This document shows, in pieces, positions 10,424-23,367 of a DNA stretch of 64,000 nt. The stretch's first letter is position 1. Every line of letters begins with the position of its first letter. The notes under the pieces are model-generated. The model was not told the DNA's origin, did no database searches, and was given only the letters and a program-made list of their open reading frames with translations. The position numbers and the translations under genes were made by a program. The stretch comes from Straminergon stramineum (Eukaryota > Streptophyta > Bryopsida > Hypnales > Calliergonaceae), in NCBI GenBank assembly GCA_963920665.1, contig OY987268.1, forward strand, positions 15,688,501-15,752,500, written 5' to 3'.

Positions 10424-13042
10424 ATGACGGGGTCGGCGTCGGGGTCTGGCGGCTCTGGTGGTTCGGGTGCTGGTTCCCGCGGCGCTGGAGTGAGTGGTAC
10501 CAGCGGGGGCTCCAGTGGGAGCGGTAGCACCAGCACAGCATGCGCGGCGTGCAAGTATCAGCGCCGGAAGTGCACGCCGGACTGCCCCTTGTCGCCCTAC
10601 TTCCCGGCCGACCAGCCGAAGCGGTTCCAGAACGTGCACAAGCTATTCGGCGTGTCCAACATTCTGCGCATCCTCAAGCACGTCGACCCCAGCAAGCGCG
10701 AGGACACCGTGAAGTCTATCTCTTACGAGGCTGACACACGGGAAAAGGACCCCGTGCACGGCTGCCTGGGGGTGATCACCATCCTGCAGAACCAGGTCTT
10801 CAAGCTCAAGGACGAGCTCGCCGTCGCCCGGGAGCAGCTCTTCTTGCTGCAGCAGCAACAGAATTTCAATCAGCAGGTATATGGAATGTCGGTTGCAGGG
10901 TTCACCTCATTGAAAACACGGGTGCTCCCTCCAAAATCAATTCAACCTCTCACCCGGGGCATCTTCTTTCTGCTTCTACCCGTATCTCTGTTTTAAGCTT
11001 CCCGAGTTGCATTCAGAAGCTTCAAAAGGTTCCAGTTTTAAGCTTCCAAAAGTTGCATTTCGGAGCATCGAGGGGGTGTGCAACTTTCTAGGCTTCAATG
11101 AGTGCATTGCAGTTTGAACGGGGTATGAGCTCATGGCATTGGAAGGGTAGGGAGGAATTTCACTGATGGGGGAGATTGTATAGATTATTTTTTTGAGGTG
11201 GGTGCCTGGCTGGGGGTTCAGTGGTTTTGAGGTTTTCCTGATGGCTGAGGTGTGGACGATCAACATGATCAAGCAGGCACAGATGCCGCAAATTGTGAGC
11301 TCGCTAGGGGGGAGCACGAGTATCGTGAATGTGAGTTCGGCGCAAGAGACCAATGTGTTGATGCAAAACTTTCAAAGCTACAATGACAACCCGCTTCCCA
11401 TTTCGTCTTTCGAGCCGGACCAGTTTTTGAGAAATGATGGCTTCGACCAGATTAAGCCTGGTGGTGCGGCGTCTACTTCAAGGTTTGACGCGGGCAGGTA
11501 ACTATCGTGATCATTTTTTTACAATCTCTAGTGACTTTTTAACTGTTCCCAACACTAACAATCCTCGCTAGCGGAGTGAGACATCGGTTATCCTAAAACT
11601 AGAGCTTCAAATGTAGTCTCGTGAAGGTTTTCTTCCACTGAGCTCTCTTTCCTCGAAGCTTTAGCTCAAGATCATTTTCGAGGAATCATATCCTCCATTT
11701 CAACTTGCCAAGAGTGAATACTTAAGCATGTAGTGTAGTTCAAAAGCTTCACTGCAACTGTTGAAGGACAAGGTGCTTCGATTTCAGATAATTTACGGAA
11801 CTAGAGTAGAACCTACATTCGTATTGCCAGAGTTTTCTGTAGCTGTACCAATGATTGCAAGGATTGAGATCTTCAGTGGTGAATACGCTGGACCTTTTGA
11901 TCGTTAGGTATTATGTTGACCGCGACCTTATTAACACTTCTTTAGTTTTAGGAATGGTATATCCGCAAACTTCCAACTTCTGAGAGATTTTCAAATATTT
12001 CTTTAAGGCTACTTCCTCATGCCCTTGGGAGAGTTCGCACTTTGCAAGTTGAGTTTACTGTGGGTTCTTCCGTCCTTTGCCTTTCGCTCATGATTGTCAA
12101 TCAGTACGTAGATTCCCAGACGATCAGTAATGGCAGGCTTTGTGGCTACTTCGCGTGCCAGGGACTTGTTTATTTATTTATGCTTCTTATTCCTTAAACT
12201 CCAACAAGATCTTGCTATAAATCTTGCAAGTACATGCTAGAGGTTTTGGCAGCAGAGCTTGCTTCAAGTCCGTGCTCAGTACTTAGCTGCTTGAAATCTC
12301 GTTTTCGCATGGAGTTTAAGGGCTTGATTGTTCTCCTGTTAGAGTATCGACATTACCAGAAGTAGCCACATTCGTGGACTTCTCAATCTATTAGCTTGAG
12401 AGTGTCATTAATTGGACGAAGATGACACTCTGATATACACTAGCTTCTTCGGAAGTCGGAACCTGGACAGTGAGCTACTGTTCAGTATTGATATCGTCAT
12501 TAATGTCTTGAACTTCAGTTAGTTAGAAAAGTGAATGATGAGCAGTGGTGTAGAGTAGGAACTAACCTAATCAGGCGTACTAACTATTGGTCTTCTCATC
12601 TGCCTTTGTACAGAGACTCTAAGTGACTACAAACTCACACTGTCACCCAAGTTGTTGCAATCGTCAAATGAAATCAAACTACCTCTCACAGCTCAGTGCT
12701 TGGGGGCTTCCAACCAGGTACATCAGAGGGGAGTCTCGAGGTCATCACCAATCTGCGGCACCGCTACCAGGAGCCGTGAAACAGGAGCCGCCACCTGAGC
12801 TTCATCACCACAGCAGCATGCATTACGGGGACCACAACCAGATTCTGGAAGACATAGAGCAACCGTTCGACACCTCGGTGGATCCCTTTGCAATGGCGAT
12901 TCGTAGACGAGACCCCAGTGGACTTCTCAACCTCACGGTGGCTTCTGAGGCTGACCTGAGAAGAGCTGCAGGTGGTCACCATGGAGTTTCCGAGCATGAG
13001 CTGAGAAGCGCTGGAGTTTACCTTACTTTGACCAACAACTGA
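10424..13042 (+). CDS. LBD (AS2/LOB domain) class I transcription factor, three exons
   Basis: Nuclear DNA-binding regulator of the plant-specific LATERAL ORGAN BOUNDARIES family. Exon 1 is 10424-10876 (151 codons, donor CAG|GTATAT). Exon 2 is 11250-11497 (acceptor ctgag|GTG, donor CAG|GTAACT; an in-frame alternative start is 11232). Exon 3 is about 12697-13042 (alternative acceptor at 12652). The total is about 348 aa. Residues 1-38 are a Gly/Ser-rich low-complexity tail. The zinc-finger-like block CX2CX6CX3C is Cys40, 43, 50, 54. The GAS block runs about 75-113 (FGVSN ... DPVHG). A coiled-coil LX6LX3LX6L is complete at Leu121, 128, 132, 139, which marks class I. The wording KYQRRKC and 'YEADTREKDPVHGCLG' is closest in memory to the LBD22/LBD27 subgroup; that placement is tentative. 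The C-terminal part (exons 2-3) is not recognised. The start is the first in-frame ATG; the frame opens upstream only with a TTG. Exon 3 boundaries are the least certain. Confidence 0.88.
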
Positions 13043-13260
13043 TCTCGTTTTTTTTATTCGATTTGACTTGAGGAGTCTCTTTATAAACTATCATCATCAA
13101 GAACTAAAATTAAAAAGTGAATTCCGCACCAACCTTTTGGCTGTTCTGTATTCGATATTTCAGTCAGCATGCCTGCTTGAAGGTCGACTTCGGTTGCTGT
13201 AGTTTTGATTACAATAAATTTAGAACTTCACGGCGTCTCTAGATGCCAAGGTTTGTAACT
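13043..13260 (+). terminator. 3' UTR with polyadenylation-type signal
   Basis: AATAAA lies at 13213-13218, about 170 bp after the LBD stop codon, in a T-rich context typical of plant 3' ends. No other strong signal is seen before about 13.7 kb, but plant signals are loose, so the 3' end may lie further on. Confidence 0.4.
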
Positions 13261-14919
13261 GATCCCCAGGTGGGACGGACCGAAGCTTCCACCACAACGA
13301 AGGCGTATGAGGGCTCTGACTGATCGTCTGACCCAGGAGTTGAAGAGGTAGAAAAATGATATGCAGGATGAGGTCCACCATGCAGGTTCATTTGTAGGTA
13401 CTAGGTTTGAATAGGTAGCTGCCTGGATTGATTAATTAATTACTCATCTTAAGCATAGATTCAGCACATTTGTCAACAAGTTGTTAGTTTAAGCAGGGAT
13501 GCTGTCAAGGTCCCTTTATAGAAGCCTAACCGTTTTAGAGCCGTACTAGATTTAGGCAATCAGACATATTAATGTTTATGAGTGGTCTAGTGCTGATCTT
13601 CTATGACTTGATAGGCTGTATTCTTTTGGTAACTATGCAGTTCCCCATCGAAAGGAACTGTGCGTGCGTCTGCATTTCTCTTTTTGTACTGTAGACACAA
13701 GTTTGTGGCTATGCTCCTTGATACACGGCGATGTTACTGCAACAGAAATGTTTGCATTCTTTTGCATCATTCTCTGCGTGTTCTGTTTTTCTCCTGAGAA
13801 GCGTTGTCTCTGATGTAAGCGAGAAAAATTTGATTGTGTTTGGACAGATTGAGTTGCTCTTGATTTGTTGAGGGTCCAGAATTATTTTATTTTTGTGGAT
13901 GATTCTTGGTCGAAGCATGGTGGCGGTTTCCTGTCGACTTCTGTTCTGTATAGGCGTTGACATAGACTGTAGTTGCAGCTCAGGAAAGCGATATAGCTGT
14001 TGTCGGTATGCTGCTCTAACCGATTTTTTTTTCATTTTTCTTGAAGCAAGCAAAAGATATTCTGGACTTTGAACCTTTTTGAAATCGACAGTGCTGTACT
14101 GACATCAATCATTGTAAATATTCTCGGGTTATTTCGATACCAAATCTGGGTCTTCGTTCTACAGTTCCTTTGGCAGCTTTACCAGAACTAGGTTCGCCGA
14201 TAGTCCGGTACTGAGAGCGTGGTTAAAATCACTAATCTCATCGGAACTCGACATTCGTGATTAAAGATGGGCATGATCTTCACCACCATAAAAATGGAGC
14301 AGGGTAATACACGTGCAGAACAGGGAGTCAAATGGGACTCACGATCGCGCGAGAAGGATATAAAAGTCAACTGATCGAGTGAATGTCCAACAGATCGCAA
14401 ACCTGATATAAATCAACCTCAATCCAGAAAATAGGTCAAATAGTCGGATTCGTGAAGATGGCGTGTTTTCGTAGCGCCAAAATTGTCACATTCAAGTGCC
14501 CAAAGTTCTGAAAACTAGGACTGGAAACTGAAAACACTCCAGTTTCCAGAACTATTAACCCAAGGTTTGGTATAGATCTTATATGTCTCATCCCGGCGAC
14601 TGAAACTGCGCCACCCTTACTGAAATCTGCCATGTTACCCACGTCAAAGAATAATTATGAGGCTGAAAGACTCTTTTGCACGATGAAGTGATACACATCA
14701 AGAACAGGTGCCGGGACCATTGACAAATGCTCATGTCGAATAAAAGATCATATGTAGTGCAGGATGAATTATGATTCCACAACCTACACTGGATTCGAAT
14801 TCGTCTTGCAATAACAATCGAAAAGCAACTGAAGATATCTTGTTGAATCAGAAGATTTGGGAGCCGTGTCCCAATTTACACTTTTCAGTCGTATGGAAAC
14901 TAGAAGCTAGAAATTAACT
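13260..14919. other. Low-copy flank of the LBD gene, no gene recognised
   Basis: Balanced composition, not repeat-like. Open frames on - at 13709-14053 and 14188-14782 lack motifs. The interval may hold the distal 3' UTR or regulatory DNA of the LBD gene. Confidence 0.4.
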
Positions 14920-15039
14920 TATAGGCAATTTCATTAAAATGGCGGTATTACGGTAGAATGGCGCAGAATATGTTAGGAATTGCACGACATTCTATCAAAA
15001 TGGCGGAATAATACCGCCATTTTAATGAAATTGCCTATA
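14920..15039. mobile_element. 120-bp MITE with near-perfect 29-bp terminal inverted repeats and TA flanks
   Basis: The arms are exact inverted copies: TATAGGCAATTTCATTAAAA at 14920 continues with TGGCGGTAT, and the same sequence ends inverted at 15039. The tips start TAGGCAATTT and are flanked by TA, as for Tc1/mariner-type (Stowaway-like) insertions. The centre repeats a 'TGGCGNNAT/ATGGCG' motif. A diverged relative is at 49510-49626. The near-identity of the arms suggests a recent insertion. Too short to code. Confidence 0.8.
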
Positions 15040-16239
15040 CTTGATCAACATGCAGGTGGAATTAAATTTGTCCTGTCGTGGATCCGGTCGTGAATCAGCA
15101 TAGAAATTTGTGCCTAATGAAAACCTTTAAATCACTCTCGGGCAGCTCTAGAGCATTCCAGTTAAGAAGCACAAACACTGATCGAGGCCGGGCAACATCT
15201 TGATCTCTCTAACTCCTCTCGAGATTTCAAGAACCAATTACAGTCCCTCCATGGAATTGGCAGGTTTTCCGTTCATTTGGTGCCGATTTGCAAAACTAAA
15301 ATCCTCGCCTGTTGTAGTTTTCAATGGAAGAGTCCCTTCTATTTAATTTTGGCAATAGAGAAACTACCAATTTAACGAATATTGCGACAGCTTCGAGCAT
15401 TGCAATAAAACCGGTGATCAATCCACATGACACCATTGCCTATACCGCACTTAATCTATAATCCAGGGTCGCAGTTGACCTCATTACCAAGTACATTACA
15501 AGCTTGACAAAAGCTCACGATCGAGAAGAATATGGAACTTGAAGCCAAATGATTTTAACTATAATTCAATTTAATCGTTTACTTCCATAAGAACACTGGA
15601 TTCTTAATTTTTTTGTCACCAGCGCCAGACAGCTGATTGAATGCAGAATCAAGGCACATTTCCAATGTTTTGCATTCAATTTGATGAGCGCATTTCACCT
15701 TCAGTTCATGGAATACTGGAGCTTTGCATTTCTGTAAGGACCACTAGCCGATATCAAAACCAACTCACACTGGAAATTACTTGAGTGTCAAGGCTTCTGG
15801 ACTAGCACTCTATCAATTACCTACCAACCAGTGTCCAGCTTCCATTTCCAAACGTACACTAATAAATTGAACAGGAAAGATCTAGAAGCATTGACAGCTA
15901 GCCACCTGAAGCTAGGTGACCTAGCTGAAGCTGGAGAGACTCCCTGAGGTAAACTTGATCGGATCACTAATCGACTTTCCCGTAAACCGACCAATGAGTT
16001 AAATTATCTCATTTAAGAGTAACAAGTTTCGTGACATTTATGTGCACAAAGCTCTAATAACTACGTCCAGTACAGAACTGAAGCTCCTGAAGCCAACCTG
16101 GAAAACTGAAATTTTGTCATTTTAACTAATAAGACGATCCACGTCCAGAGAGAAAATAAGATTCCAGGAAAACATTCGTGACTTCAAGCTGAAAGAATAC
16201 TAAGGTCCTTCCCACACGTCGGACGATCAAAGCGCGCTG
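15040..16239. other. Low-copy intergenic DNA, nothing recognised
   Basis: No open frame of 60 or more codons and no repeat family seen elsewhere in the window. Composition is intermediate between gene islands and the AT-rich repeats. Confidence 0.5.
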
Positions 16240-16425
16240 GCTAAGTAGCTAGCTGAGCAAGCCAGGTTGCCAGATCATGAGTTGGGGGGAGAGCTGCTGT
16301 AACTAAACTGCAAGCGCGTGACATCGTCCCTGAGGCTGCACGTCGTACAGAATAACGCGGTTTCAGCAACTCCCGGAGCCATTTTGCCGCGAGATGCTCG
16401 CTACGTCTGCCGATCCCACCTGGCA

Positions 16426-16665
16426 ATGGCGCTGGCTCTGCAATCTGTGCCTAGGCCATTGGGTCCCTGCCCTCGTTCATCGGCGTCGAATTTCAGGGAG
16501 ATGATTGGGCGCGAAAGGCCACCTTTGGCAGCTAGCACTGATATTCGTGACTTGCAGTCACAACAGAGCTCAAACCAGACGCCACCCTCGGCGTATCCGA
16601 ATCAACTGGAAGAGTGGCATGCATGCAAGGAGCTTCAGTCGATTGATGAAGACCGTCACCTATGA
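16426..16665 (+). CDS. Small unidentified ORF (79 aa) in a gene-like island
   Basis: ATG at 16426 opens a 79-codon frame. It begins MALALQSVPRPLGPCPRSSA, hydrophobic then Ser/Pro/Arg-rich and loosely like an organelle transit peptide, and ends before 16666. Surrounding DNA (16240-16800) is GC-richer than the repeats. No family is recognised and no following exon could be joined. It may be the first exon of a longer gene, an upstream ORF, or non-coding. Confidence 0.2.
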   Translation: MALALQSVPRPLGPCPRSSASNFREMIGRERPPLAASTDIRDLQSQQSSNQTPPSAYPNQLEEWHACKELQSIDEDRHL

Positions 16666-16799
16666 ATGCTCTCGAGAATTCGCTCTCGTTGGATTCCGAA
16701 TTATTTCCCAAGATCGACAAGATCGACGGGGAGTGTTGATTCGGATGGTTCATCTAATTTTTGTTGGATCCTGCGGACTTCATGCACGTTGATGAGGCA

Positions 16800-18830
16800 G
16801 TGTGTATATGTCTTAGGTTGGTAGATTTCGTGATTTGCGAGCTAGCATGTCAGTGGTGTGCCGGCGGTTTGTTTCCGAGTGTTCGTGTGGAACAGAGTAA
16901 TAGTTAGTAAATGTTTTTGGTTAATCGTGGTTATGTATAAATTTAAGCTTGTTTAATTAGCAAAGAGATTTTTTCAGGAGTGTTCCTTCAACCCTGAAGC
17001 TCTGGGACTTTGGAAATCTAGAGGAATGCTTTTCTGACCGATTTCCACAACAGACAAGCCAGAGGAATGATTCGGTGATTACACTTTTAGTTTGCTCAGC
17101 CGGAAATCTTTACTTTCATCCACGTCATTGGTCGGCTTTTGATCAGATGCGTCTGCTTTGCTGCGAATGGTGAGTCCATGTTATTTTATAAAACTCATGT
17201 GCCCTCTATATTTCTGCCTCTGGTCAGAACATGTCATAATTGGCTAGCATGTGCCGGCAGATATTAGATTTAATTTCCTTCAAATTGAGCAATGTTCAGT
17301 TCAAATCGCCAGCAACGTTAAGTATAAATCGATTTACCCTAAATCTCAACCTTTTACCAATCGAAATCCGCTTGCGCATCTCATTTTTGGCAATCATAAA
17401 TTTGCAAATTTAATTGAAATTTCCATCCGGTCTGTTCAGTCACTTCTCTGTGTGTTCGTTGTAATGTCAGAGCAATTTCGATTATTTTTCTGACAAAATC
17501 GTGATTCTTTCATAGCTTATTAATCAATTAGTGATTATCAGATAGTTAAATGGTGTAAATGGCGAGTTCGGATATCTTATTTATCTCCTTTGCCACTAAT
17601 CTATCTGGTGATGTCAGGCCCGAACATGTCATGATTTGCTAGAATTGAGTTAATTAACATGCCGGTCGATGATTATGTGTTAAAAACAAATTAAGCAATA
17701 AACAGAAACTTCTTCAGGCTTATCGTGATTACGTTATGTAAGCAATCTTGTTTAATTAGGTCATTGTTCATCTTATTAATCCAGGAGTTCGTTATCTCCT
17801 TGGACCGAAGATTCGGTAAGCGTTCAGTCTGGTCATCGAAAAGTCTGGTCCAAAAAGCTGCGCATCAGGACTCCTGTGCACGCACTCATGAGAAGCATGA
17901 TATGATACTTGCAGCGTTGGTCTAAATTTCCTGACTCATGTATATTCTCGTTGTACAGTGAAGCAATGATGGGGGCATGGGCAACAGGAATTGTGTGGCA
18001 GAGTCGTAGGCAAGACGTCTTTGCACAAGTCGAGTGTCTTGCTCATAGAAGTCTTACGTGTTGTAGAGGAAGAGGTATCACTACTGCTCCACCCAACCAT
18101 TGAATTATTGTGATGTTTCTGAGCATTTTCCTCAATTTATTGATGGCCTCTACATGGACTTGTTGGACTATGGCTACCGTATCCATAGAAAGCAATAGTT
18201 CAGTTTCTGCAAATTTTATCGCTTCGAGGTGCAGTTCAGTTAAAGCTAGCTGTGTCACTCAATCACGTACATTGGTGAAACATTTATTTAAATTGGTGTG
18301 ACTTCGAGTGCTAATATTGACATTCAAGTGCACTTAGCTCTAAAACTAAGTCTCGTACGGTAAGAGCACTACTAGAATCGCCCCCTAAAATTTACAGCTT
18401 GCATTCATTTCGACTGTTCTGGGTGCCCAACCTAATAGAATTTTGAGACTTCAGACGAGATTCTGGAGAAACACCAATCTCTTGAAATTTTGCAATTTCA
18501 AGTAATAGGACAATATTCTTGCATTAGTATTGCCTGAACAATCCTCTGTAGGGTTCGTTTTCACGATCATATGTTGTGTTCACAACTCGGTTCTTTGGTC
18601 TGGCAATTTTCATGATTGTCAACTGCTATGGAGACATGATTGTGCTCTTCACGAGTTCAATACAAAAGGTAGAAATAAATTACAGTGGTGATTTTCATGT
18701 TGTCGCTGTGATATTCAGCTTGCACACACTTGGAGTGGGTAGTAGTTCCAAGAACAGAGTGCCTGGCCACTCAGTCAAATGTCAAAATCCTTCATGCACT
18801 GTACGCTCCTTTTTGCCAATATAAATATTT
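16800..18830. other. Low-copy interval, possible non-coding transcript or decayed exons
   Basis: There are several 60-80 codon frames on both strands (for example 17725-17925 on +, 18043-18258 on -). The minus-strand one encodes a helical stretch containing ELHLEAIKFAETELLLSMD and ends near a donor-like CAC|GTAAGA. None shows a recognised domain, so no gene is called. Confidence 0.3.
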
Positions 18831-18839
18831 TAGTTTAAT

Positions 18840-20659
18840 TTTCTTGAGATGAAAGCACATGTCTTCTATAAGTCATAAAATTTTCAGATTTATTGGTGAT
18901 GATTTTATGACTTTCACATCTAATACACAATATGTTTCAAAAATCTGAAATTTCAAGATAGGTATAGATTATTGTATTGTAGAACAAATTCCATGTTATT
19001 CAACAAGTAGATAACTAGTTTTCTGTGGTAGTAGGCCCAAAGTTCAAATTAAAACATTCACTTTTAGGAGTTTTTGAAACTTTGGAATAGGACACCAAAC
19101 TTAATTAACTGAATTTTTTAATTGGGGTCAAATTCATTTTTTTTCATGGATGAAATTTAAATCTAGGTCAAAGGGCTAGAAGTCACTAAAACACACTAGA
19201 AAACGCCTCTTTTGTACTTCTATGGATAGAGTATAAATGAATTTCCTCCACCATCTCTTACAAAAGCATTCAAAGAGGCCTTAAAAAAAATGGGATGAAA
19301 AATTCTTGGAGAAATTAGAGTTATTTTTCTTCTAATGTTCATTCATAATCATTGTAAGCCACTTTCTTGCTATAATGATTGTAGGGATATAGCAATTGGG
19401 TAAAGCCTTCTTTTTTGAACTCAATATGACTTCATTCAATTTGAGTTTTGAATAGTACACTCTATTTTTGTTCAATCTTTTTCTTTTTGTCACCAAATCA
19501 ATTAGCAAAGGCTCCAATCTCTTAGGAGGACTTTGAAATTGAATGTTCATTCCAATTTACAAGGTGAAAGATATCCCATTTTATACTATAAAGTATCCAA
19601 AGTGATGACTATCACTTGAAAATTGGAGACTAAGTATATTTGTCTATTGGGATTGTAAGGAAATAAATCTTTGTCCCCCATTGTGAACCACCACATTGGC
19701 TCACAATTTAGTAGTGAAAAAATATAACAGTTTGGAGGAAATTGCAAGTTAGGCATTAGAAAAAGAATGGGCCCTCAAGACAATCGCCATTGCCCAACGA
19801 GTGGTGTAAAAAGTGAAAATAATTAATTTTTTTAATTTGCATGGTTAGTTTTGCTCTAGTGGCCCTCTTGAGAGCCCTTCTTTTCTATAATAAAAGTACT
19901 AGTAAGAAAGATTAATACACTCTATATTAAGAAGTTTTCTCTTAGACAAAGTTGGGAACTTAATGCCATATTCATTATATTGAGACTTTTCACAAATTTT
20001 GAGACAGAATGCTAGTTATAGGAAAATTAATTTAAGAAAATAGTAATGCTTAAATTGTGATTTTTGTGAAACTAAAAATAAATAATGCTCAAATTGTGAT
20101 CCTATAATGAAATTCTTAAAGTTGGTGTTGTTACCTATTTCTAAAAAAATACTAGTAAATAGAAAAAGCAGTTTATTTTCAAGTCAAGGATAAAAATGAG
20201 ACTGCAAAAAGTCTCAATATAATGAATATGGCCATGTTTGGGGGAGATTTGAGCAAAAGTGAGGAAATTCAATTAAGAAAAAATGATGAAAAAAATACAA
20301 GAAAAAATTTGGAAGTCTTAAATGAAAAAAAACCTTAAATAAGAAATGAAATACTCTTTATTAATTAAATTAGGCACATGTTTAAATTTGGAAAAAATTT
20401 AAACCAAATACTATGAGTGAGAAATGGCATTAGAAGTAAATTGGAAACCAAAATGTGATTACAAAAAATACCTATCTAATTATTAGAGTTAGAAAAAAAA
20501 TACTAAAACACTAATATAGGAATAGGCGCACTAGAATAGGGGAAAAAATAGTAAGGTATTCTGTTTTCAGCAAAGTAGTGCATTTTACAACAATTTACTG
20601 CGTTTTACAGTAAATTAGTGTAATGTCAATAAATTAGTGTAGGAATTAAATTAGGGATG
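18840..20659. other. AT-rich DNA, nothing recognised
   Basis: Homopolymer-rich AT sequence without a credible coding frame. 'Loss of phase' makes small open frames such as 19332-19550 on -, with no motif. Confidence 0.5.
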
Positions 20660-21369
20660 GGTGATTGCAAGAAACACTTTTCCTATTTTTTGTCCCCTTG
20701 CCCTTGAACGGGTGGTTTTTTGCTCACAACTTTTGCATGGTTTGTCTGTTTGGCATGAAATTTGGAATGAAGGTAGTTGTAGACATTGAGTAATTTTCCC
20801 CAATTTTAAAAAAGAATTTACTATTTTTAACCTACCTCCGATTGGGTGTCTACCTTGGCCATTTGGAGTTTTTTAGTCCTATGATTGACTCAAAAATGCA
20901 AATTTGAAGTCACAAATTGGACATGTTGAAAGTCTACTAACATTACAAGGACTGACAATGAAATTTTATGAAAATAACATGTTGATTGCGCACATGGGGT
21001 CAAAGTGGCCTTCCTTGGCGCAAAGGCTACAAAGAGGGAAAAAATTCCTACATGAATTCTTTGGTGCATTTTGAGCACAATCTTTTCTAGCAAAATATTT
21101 TTTATGAAATTTTAAAAAAAAAAATTAATTACTAAAAATGAAATGGTCCGCAGACCTCTTTTCTATTATTTTCTACTCCTAGTGTCTTTTGTAGTACCTT
21201 ACAACAATCTATAGTACTGCATAATACTACATAGTATTGAATCAACAATGTAGATGTGCAAAGGCGTTATAAACACATAGTATTGGTAGTGCAATATAAT
21301 ATTTCCAGTCCTATGGCTAAAAACTGCATTTTTTGAGCAAAAAATGTGAATTGTTTCTTGCAATCACTC
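20660..21369 (+). mobile_element. 710-bp non-autonomous TIR element, GGTGATTGCAAGAAACA ends (solo copy)
   Basis: It begins GGTGATTGCAAGAAACAC and ends GTTTCTTGCAATCACT, about 15 bp inverted. The interior aligns in order with the outer element at 46155-48156: 'ggcatgaaatttgga', 'ttttaacctac', 'cacatggggtcaaagtg', 'gcgcaaaggctacaaag' and 'tctatagtactgcat' blocks are shared. A third, truncated copy lies at 44113-44570. No coding capacity. Target duplication is not clear, so the superfamily is undecided. This copy serves as an empty-site reference for the nested insertions at 46-48 kb. Confidence 0.75.
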
Positions 21370-21629
21370 AAATGAAGATTAAATCAATAATGGAACTTTA
21401 GACTAGGAATTTAGGGTTTAGAGCTCTATCTTCTCTTTTTCATTCACTTTTGTTTATTTCATAGGGTGTGTTTTTGGTTCTTGGAGTTTTGGATGAGAAA
21501 GAATCTTTTTAGTTTGAAGGTTTATAGAGATTGGGTTAGAATAATGAGTTACACAATTTGTCGAGTAGGTCTCCACTTCTTTGTGGGAGGGAATTAGGAG
21601 AAATGAGTGAAGTAGATCTTTGAGTGAAA

Positions 21630-22370
21630 GTATGTTGTTTGTTGAGGGTGTCCAAGACTACTAATTTTGGAGCACAATATCTGAAGAATCATAAAAGAAA
21701 TGGGACTAAATGTTGAAAAGGTGGTAGATCTTGAAGTCAACTTTCTAAAAAGTTTAATTGTACTAGAAGGCGACCAATAATAAAAATATGATAGTCATTC
21801 TACCAAGAGGGTGTTGGTTGCCAAGGGTGTTCAAGACTGCCAACTTTGGAGGACAATCCATGGGGGTTTAGTGTGTTAAAAAAGTAAGGATATAGGTGTG
21901 AACAACCACTATTTTATAGGGGGGTATGAATTTATTTATTTTTTAATTTCACATGCTATCATTATGTAATTTTCTAATGGGACCTATTATTCCATACCCT
22001 ATAGTACATTAAAGACGTCCAATGCCATTTTTGATACTCTATATTATTCTAAACCAGTAAATCCATTTATAATTTTTTGCCCCCATGTTTTTAAAATACA
22101 ATATCATTTGTTCACAAGTATGCTGCTACTCCAACCACTCACTACCCCCCCAAGGGACAATCATCTAAAGAAACATGAAGTCAGTGGGGCTAAATTTTGG
22201 AGAAGTGGTAGATCTTGAAGTTAGCTTTGCCAAAAGCCAAGGCACACTATAAGGCAATCAATAACCTCGATATAATGGTCATTCTACTACTAGGATGTTA
22301 GCTACTCAGGGAGTCCAAGACTACCAACTTAGGGGGGATGATATATGAAGAATCATGAAGGAAAATGTAA
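21630..22370 (+). repeat. Units of a ~180-bp repeat, two imperfect blocks
   Basis: A block reading 'gtggtagatcttgaagt' ... 'gtcattctac' ... 'ccaagactaccaactt' occurs at about 21640-21870 and 22165-22365, and again at 27305-27465, always on the same strand. In the first block the 'ggtgt(c/t)caagact' motif recurs after about 170-180 bp, indicating tandem units. The blocks are diverged and interrupted by AT-rich DNA (21900-22150). Confidence 0.5.
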
Positions 22371-23367
22371 GCTCCCAATTTGTCACTTGAGACTCATAGA
22401 ATTTATTTTTTTTAAATTTCGCAATTTAGGAGGTAATTAGGTGTTAAAAGCCCAAAACAAAATGTTAGGCCAAAATAGGTTGGGACATACCCAATTACAT
22501 ATTTGGCCTCATTTAGGATTTTAGGTCTAGTAATGCCTTAGATGCCTACAAGTACATAGGTTAGAACCTGAAATGGTGGAAGTTAGCGGATTTGAGTGAA
22601 GTTGCCCAACAATAACCTAACCTATTAAGTAGTAGTCCAAGCTAGCTAGAATTGAGTTGAGAGAAGCCCTATGAGATCCCTAGGTAGGTCTCCATTTTCT
22701 CATTCCACCATTAAAACTGTGAAGCTCTAATTGTTAGCATTGTAGGGGTTACTATACCAAGATGGGCTTGTGGAGTAATCTACAGCCTTTGGACATTAAT
22801 CTAGGGTCTCGAGCATGCTAGAGGGTCGGAAGCGAAGTCCATTTGCCAAGATTCCCCCGTATGCAAAAGCTTCCCTATTTCCTACCTATTTAGCGGAGGG
22901 TAGGATTTATCCTCCCCATCCCTACAAGTACATAGTAAGAATATGAGTTTTCACGAATAATGTGAGATTCCTTGAGAGGTCCCACAAAAAGTCTCAAAAT
23001 TTTCCAGCTTGTAGAAATATTCTTTTGGGACAATCAACCACCAAAATCAACTACAAGAAATTCCTGGATATTCTCCAAAGGGCGGTAAAATCTCACTAAA
23101 AATTAGGGTAGGTTCTTTTATGTTAATAAAGTGCTCCGACAAGTTCGCGACATTCCAATAGCAGAAGGTGCCCGAACCAAGAGGTTTCCTCCAAATTAAA
23201 TAGCTTGGTAGTGCGTGCGGGGAGTTGACCATCATCCCAATAGGTCATGGAGTCGAAACAAAGTCAACAAAATGTATTTTCTTACCCCCTTGGACCATTT
23301 GAATCACCCTATCCAATTACCTTTTTTAAAAAAGGCAACCCTGAAAAGTTAGATTTTCAACCTTTTT

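Noticed and set aside
10181..10858. Minus-strand and alternative + frames over LBD exon 1
   Set aside because: They overlap the well-supported LOB domain frame and have no motif.
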